Positions 61,525 through 64,000 of a stretch of DNA of 64,000 nucleotides are shown one piece after another (within the stretch, counting starts at the first letter, position 1; each line of letters starts with the position of its first letter). The DNA is from Cyprinodon diabolis. Taxonomy: Eukaryota > Chordata > Actinopteri > Cyprinodontiformes > Cyprinodontidae. The stretch is taken from assembly GCA_030533445.1 (NCBI GenBank), contig JARPUW010000261.1, positions 248,001 to 312,000 of the forward strand, given 5' to 3'. The position numbers and the translations under genes are program-made. The notes below the pieces were generated by a model that saw only the letters and a program-made list of their open reading frames with translations, was not told where the DNA came from and searched no databases.

Positions 61525-64000
61525 AAACATCTGCTCAAATCTACTTTATATTGTTAGTTTTCAGCTCTAGATGATTGCCAGAAAAGATTATGGCTGCATC
61601 ATTAATGGTTTGTCTGTTACAACTCCAGAGGCCAAAATGGCATCATCTCACTGTGAAATGAGCGTTTTGGCCTCAACTTCTGATTTGAAGCTTGGAAGCA
61701 AAAACATCTGCTCAAATCTACTTTATATTGTTAGTTTTCAGCTCTAGATGATTGCCAGAAAAGATCATGGCTGTATCATTAATGGTTTGTCTGTTACAAC
61801 TCCAGAGGCCAAAATGGCATTATCTCACTGTGAAAAGAGCGTTTTGGCCTCAACCTTCTGATTTGAAGCTTGGAACCAAAAACATCTGCTCAAATCTACT
61901 TTATATTGTTAGTTTTCAGCTCTAGATGATTGCCAGAAAAGATCATGGCTGTATCATTAATGGTTTGTCTGTTACAACTCCAGAGGCCAAAATGGCATTA
62001 TCTCACTGTGAAATGAGCGTTTTGGCCTCAACTTCTGATTTGAAGCTTGGAAGCAAAAACATCTGCTCAAATCTACTTTATATTGTTAGTTTTCAGCTCT
62101 AGATGATTGCCAGAAAAGATCATGGCTGTATCATTAATGGTTTGTCTGTTACAACTCCAGAGGCCAAAATGGCATTATCTCACTGTGAAAAGAGCGTTTT
62201 GGCCTCAACCTTCTGTTTTGAAGCTTGGAACCAAAAACATCTGCTCAAATCTACTTTATATTGTTAGTTTTAAGCTCTAGATGATTGCCAGAAAAGATCA
62301 TGGCTGTATCATTAATGGTTTGTCTGTTACAACTCCAGAGGCCAAAATGGTATTATCTCACTGTGAAATGAGCGTTTTGGCCTCAACTTCTGTTTTGAAG
62401 CTTGGAACCAAAAACATCTGCTCAAATCTACTTTATATTGTTAGTTTTCAGCTCTAGATGATTGCCAGAAAAGATCATGGCTGTATCATTAATGGTTTGT
62501 CCGTTACAACTCCAGAGGCCAAAATGGCATTATCTCACTGTGAAAAGAGCGTTTTGGCCTCAACTTCTGTTTTGAAGCTTGGAACCAAAAACATCTGCTC
62601 AAATCTACTTTATATTGTTAGTTTTCAGCTCTAGATGATTGCCAGAAAAGATCATGGCTGTATCATTAATGGTTTGTCTGTTACAACTCCAGAGGCCAAA
62701 ATGGCATTATCTCACTGTGAAAAGAGCGTTTTGGCCTAAACCTTCTGATTTGAAGCTTGGAACCAAAAACATCTGCTCAAATCTACTTTATATTGTTAGT
62801 TTTCAGCTCTAGATGATTGCCAGAAAAGATCATGGCTGTATCATTAATGGTTTGTCTGTTACAACTCCAGAGGCCAAAATGGCATTATCTCACTGTGAAA
62901 TGAGCGTTTTGGCCTCAACTTCTGTTTTTGAAGCTTGGAACCATAAACATCTGCTCAAATCTACTTTATATTGTTAGTTTTCAGCTCTAGATGATTGCCA
63001 GAAAAGATCATGGCTGTATCATTAATGGTTTGTCCGTTACAACTCCAGAGGCCAAAATGGCATTATCTCACTGTGAAATGAGCGTTTTGGCCTCAACTTC
63101 TGATTTGAAGCTTGGAACCAAAAACATCTGCTCAAATCTACTTTATATTGTTAGTTTTCAGCTCTAGATGATTGCCAGAAAAGATCATGGCTGTATCATT
63201 AATGGTTTGTCTGTTACAACTCCAGAGGCCAAAATGGCATTATCTCACTGTGAAAAGAGCGTTTTGGCCTAAACCTTCTGATTTGAAGCTTGGAACCAAA
63301 AACATCTGCTCAAATCTACTTTATATTGTTAGTTTTCAGCTCTAGATGATTGCCAGAAAAGATCATGGCTGTATCATTAATGGTTTGTCTGTTACAACTC
63401 CAGAGGCCAAAATGGCATTATCTCACTGTGAAATGAGCGTTTTGGCCTCAACTTCTGTTTTGAAGCTTGGAACCATAAACATCTGCTCAAATCTACTTTA
63501 TATTGTTAGTTTTCAGCTCTAGATGATTGCCAGAAAAGATCATGGCTGTATCATTAATGGTTTGTCCGTTACAACTCCAGAGGCCAAAATGGCATTATCT
63601 CACTGTGAAATGAGCGTTTTGGCCTCAACTTCTGATTTGAAGCTTGGAAGCAAAAACATCTGCTCAAATCTACTTTATATTGTTAGTTTTCAGCTCTAGA
63701 TGATTGCCAGAAAAGATCATGGCTGTATCATTAATGGTTTGTCTGTTACAACTCCAGAGGCCAAAATGGCATTATCTCACTGTGAAATGAGCGTTTTGGC
63801 CTCAACTTCTGATTTGAAGCTTGGAAGCAAAAACATCTGCTCAAATCTACTTTATATTGTTAGTTTTCAGCTCTAGATGATTGCCAGAAAAGATTATGGC
63901 TGTATCATTAATGGTTTGTCTGTTACAACTCCAGAGGCCAAAATGGCATTATCTCACTGTGAAATGAGCGTTTTGGCCTCAACTTCTGATTTGAAGCTTG

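Larger units (their letters stand above)
1..64000 (+). repeat. Satellite DNA array, 177/178-bp monomer, about 361 head-to-tail copies
   Basis: Every part of the window is the same monomer in the same orientation. I phase it from the A-run that precedes 'catctgctcaaatc', so copies start at 1, 178, 355, 532 and so on. Copies are 177 bp, or 178 bp when an extra C is present in 'caaccttctg'. They differ by a limited set of recurring substitutions: taaa/tcaa, gattt/gtttt, ggaagc/ggaacc, tctgtt/tccgtt, gaaatgag/gaaaagag. There is no flanking unique sequence, inversion or transposon insertion, and both ends lie inside a monomer run. GC is about 38%. The nucleosome-scale length and multi-level HORs are typical of centromeric or pericentromeric satellites, so I infer that role. 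I do not recognise the family by name. Confidence 0.97.
57979..64000 (+). repeat. HOR unit G, incomplete at window end
   Basis: The unit starts at ccagtggcc (58081) and follows the 23-monomer order through gttataact, cagttctag, poly(A) (9 A at 59568-59576), gaaaacatc (60699), gaaaagatcg, atcttctc (61175) and gcatcatctc (about 61640). Two monomers are missing between gaaaacatc and gaaaagatcg, and one extra monomer is inserted at 61348-61524. An extra T lies in tctgtttttg (about 62925). The array continues beyond 64,000. Confidence 0.85.

Noticed and set aside
1..64000. CRISPR array
   Set aside because: The repeats are contiguous 177-178 bp copies with no unique spacers between short conserved repeats, and no cas genes are present.
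1..64000. Canonical CENP-B box
   Set aside because: The motif needs TTCG followed by a CGGG core. Monomers contain only one or two CpGs, in gagcg and tccgtt contexts, and no match was seen. The ttcg in 46484 and 54287 lacks the rest.
1..64000. Human alpha satellite (171 bp) or a named fish, frog or plant satellite
   Set aside because: The length is 177/178 bp and I do not recognise alpha-satellite sequence. Other HindIII or ~175-bp satellites are possible, but I cannot match the sequence to any of them without a database search.

Overview
The whole 64,000-base window is one uninterrupted tandem array of a single satellite monomer. The monomer is 177 bp, with a 178-bp variant, and about 361 copies lie head to tail in the same orientation. 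The array runs off both window ends. I found no protein-coding gene, tRNA, rRNA, transposon, CRISPR array or other non-satellite sequence on either strand. Consensus GC is about 38% (67 of 177 by hand count). Each monomer keeps about one CpG where base composition predicts about six, which suggests a genome with CpG methylation. With the nucleosome-scale monomer and layered higher-order repeats (HORs), the best reading is a centromeric or pericentromeric satellite block of a eukaryote, probably a vertebrate or a plant. I could not identify the species or the named satellite family.

Layout. (1) Positions 1-25,003 are a mosaic of related HORs: an 8-monomer unit (1,419 bp), 6-monomer units (1,063 bp) and their 5-, 4-, 3- and 2-monomer contractions, and a 22-monomer unit of 3,903 bp present twice in tandem (4,053-11,858). 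Pieces of this region recur about 15.25 and 15.61 kb downstream. (2) Positions 25,004-28,720 hold exactly 21 monomers of 177 bp with no length variation and their own diagnostic substitutions. (3) Positions 28,721-64,000 are built from a 23-monomer HOR of about 4.08 kb. Its copies differ by gains and losses of whole monomers and carry a slipping poly(A) tract and private marker bases. Segmental copies lie at offsets of 3,900, 7,803, about 10,816 and 18,798 bp.

What ties the array together: nearly every monomer has a HindIII-type AAGCTT and a 10-bp inverted repeat (gaggccaaaa / ttttggcctc) around a 27-base spacer. This dyad is the clearest candidate functional element. The array lacks the canonical CENP-B box, so the dyad fits the proposal that centromeres without CENP-B boxes are enriched in dyad symmetry. 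That link is inference. Sizes and breakpoints were worked out by hand from diagnostic bases. Statements of identity mean no difference was seen at the sites compared, not a full alignment.
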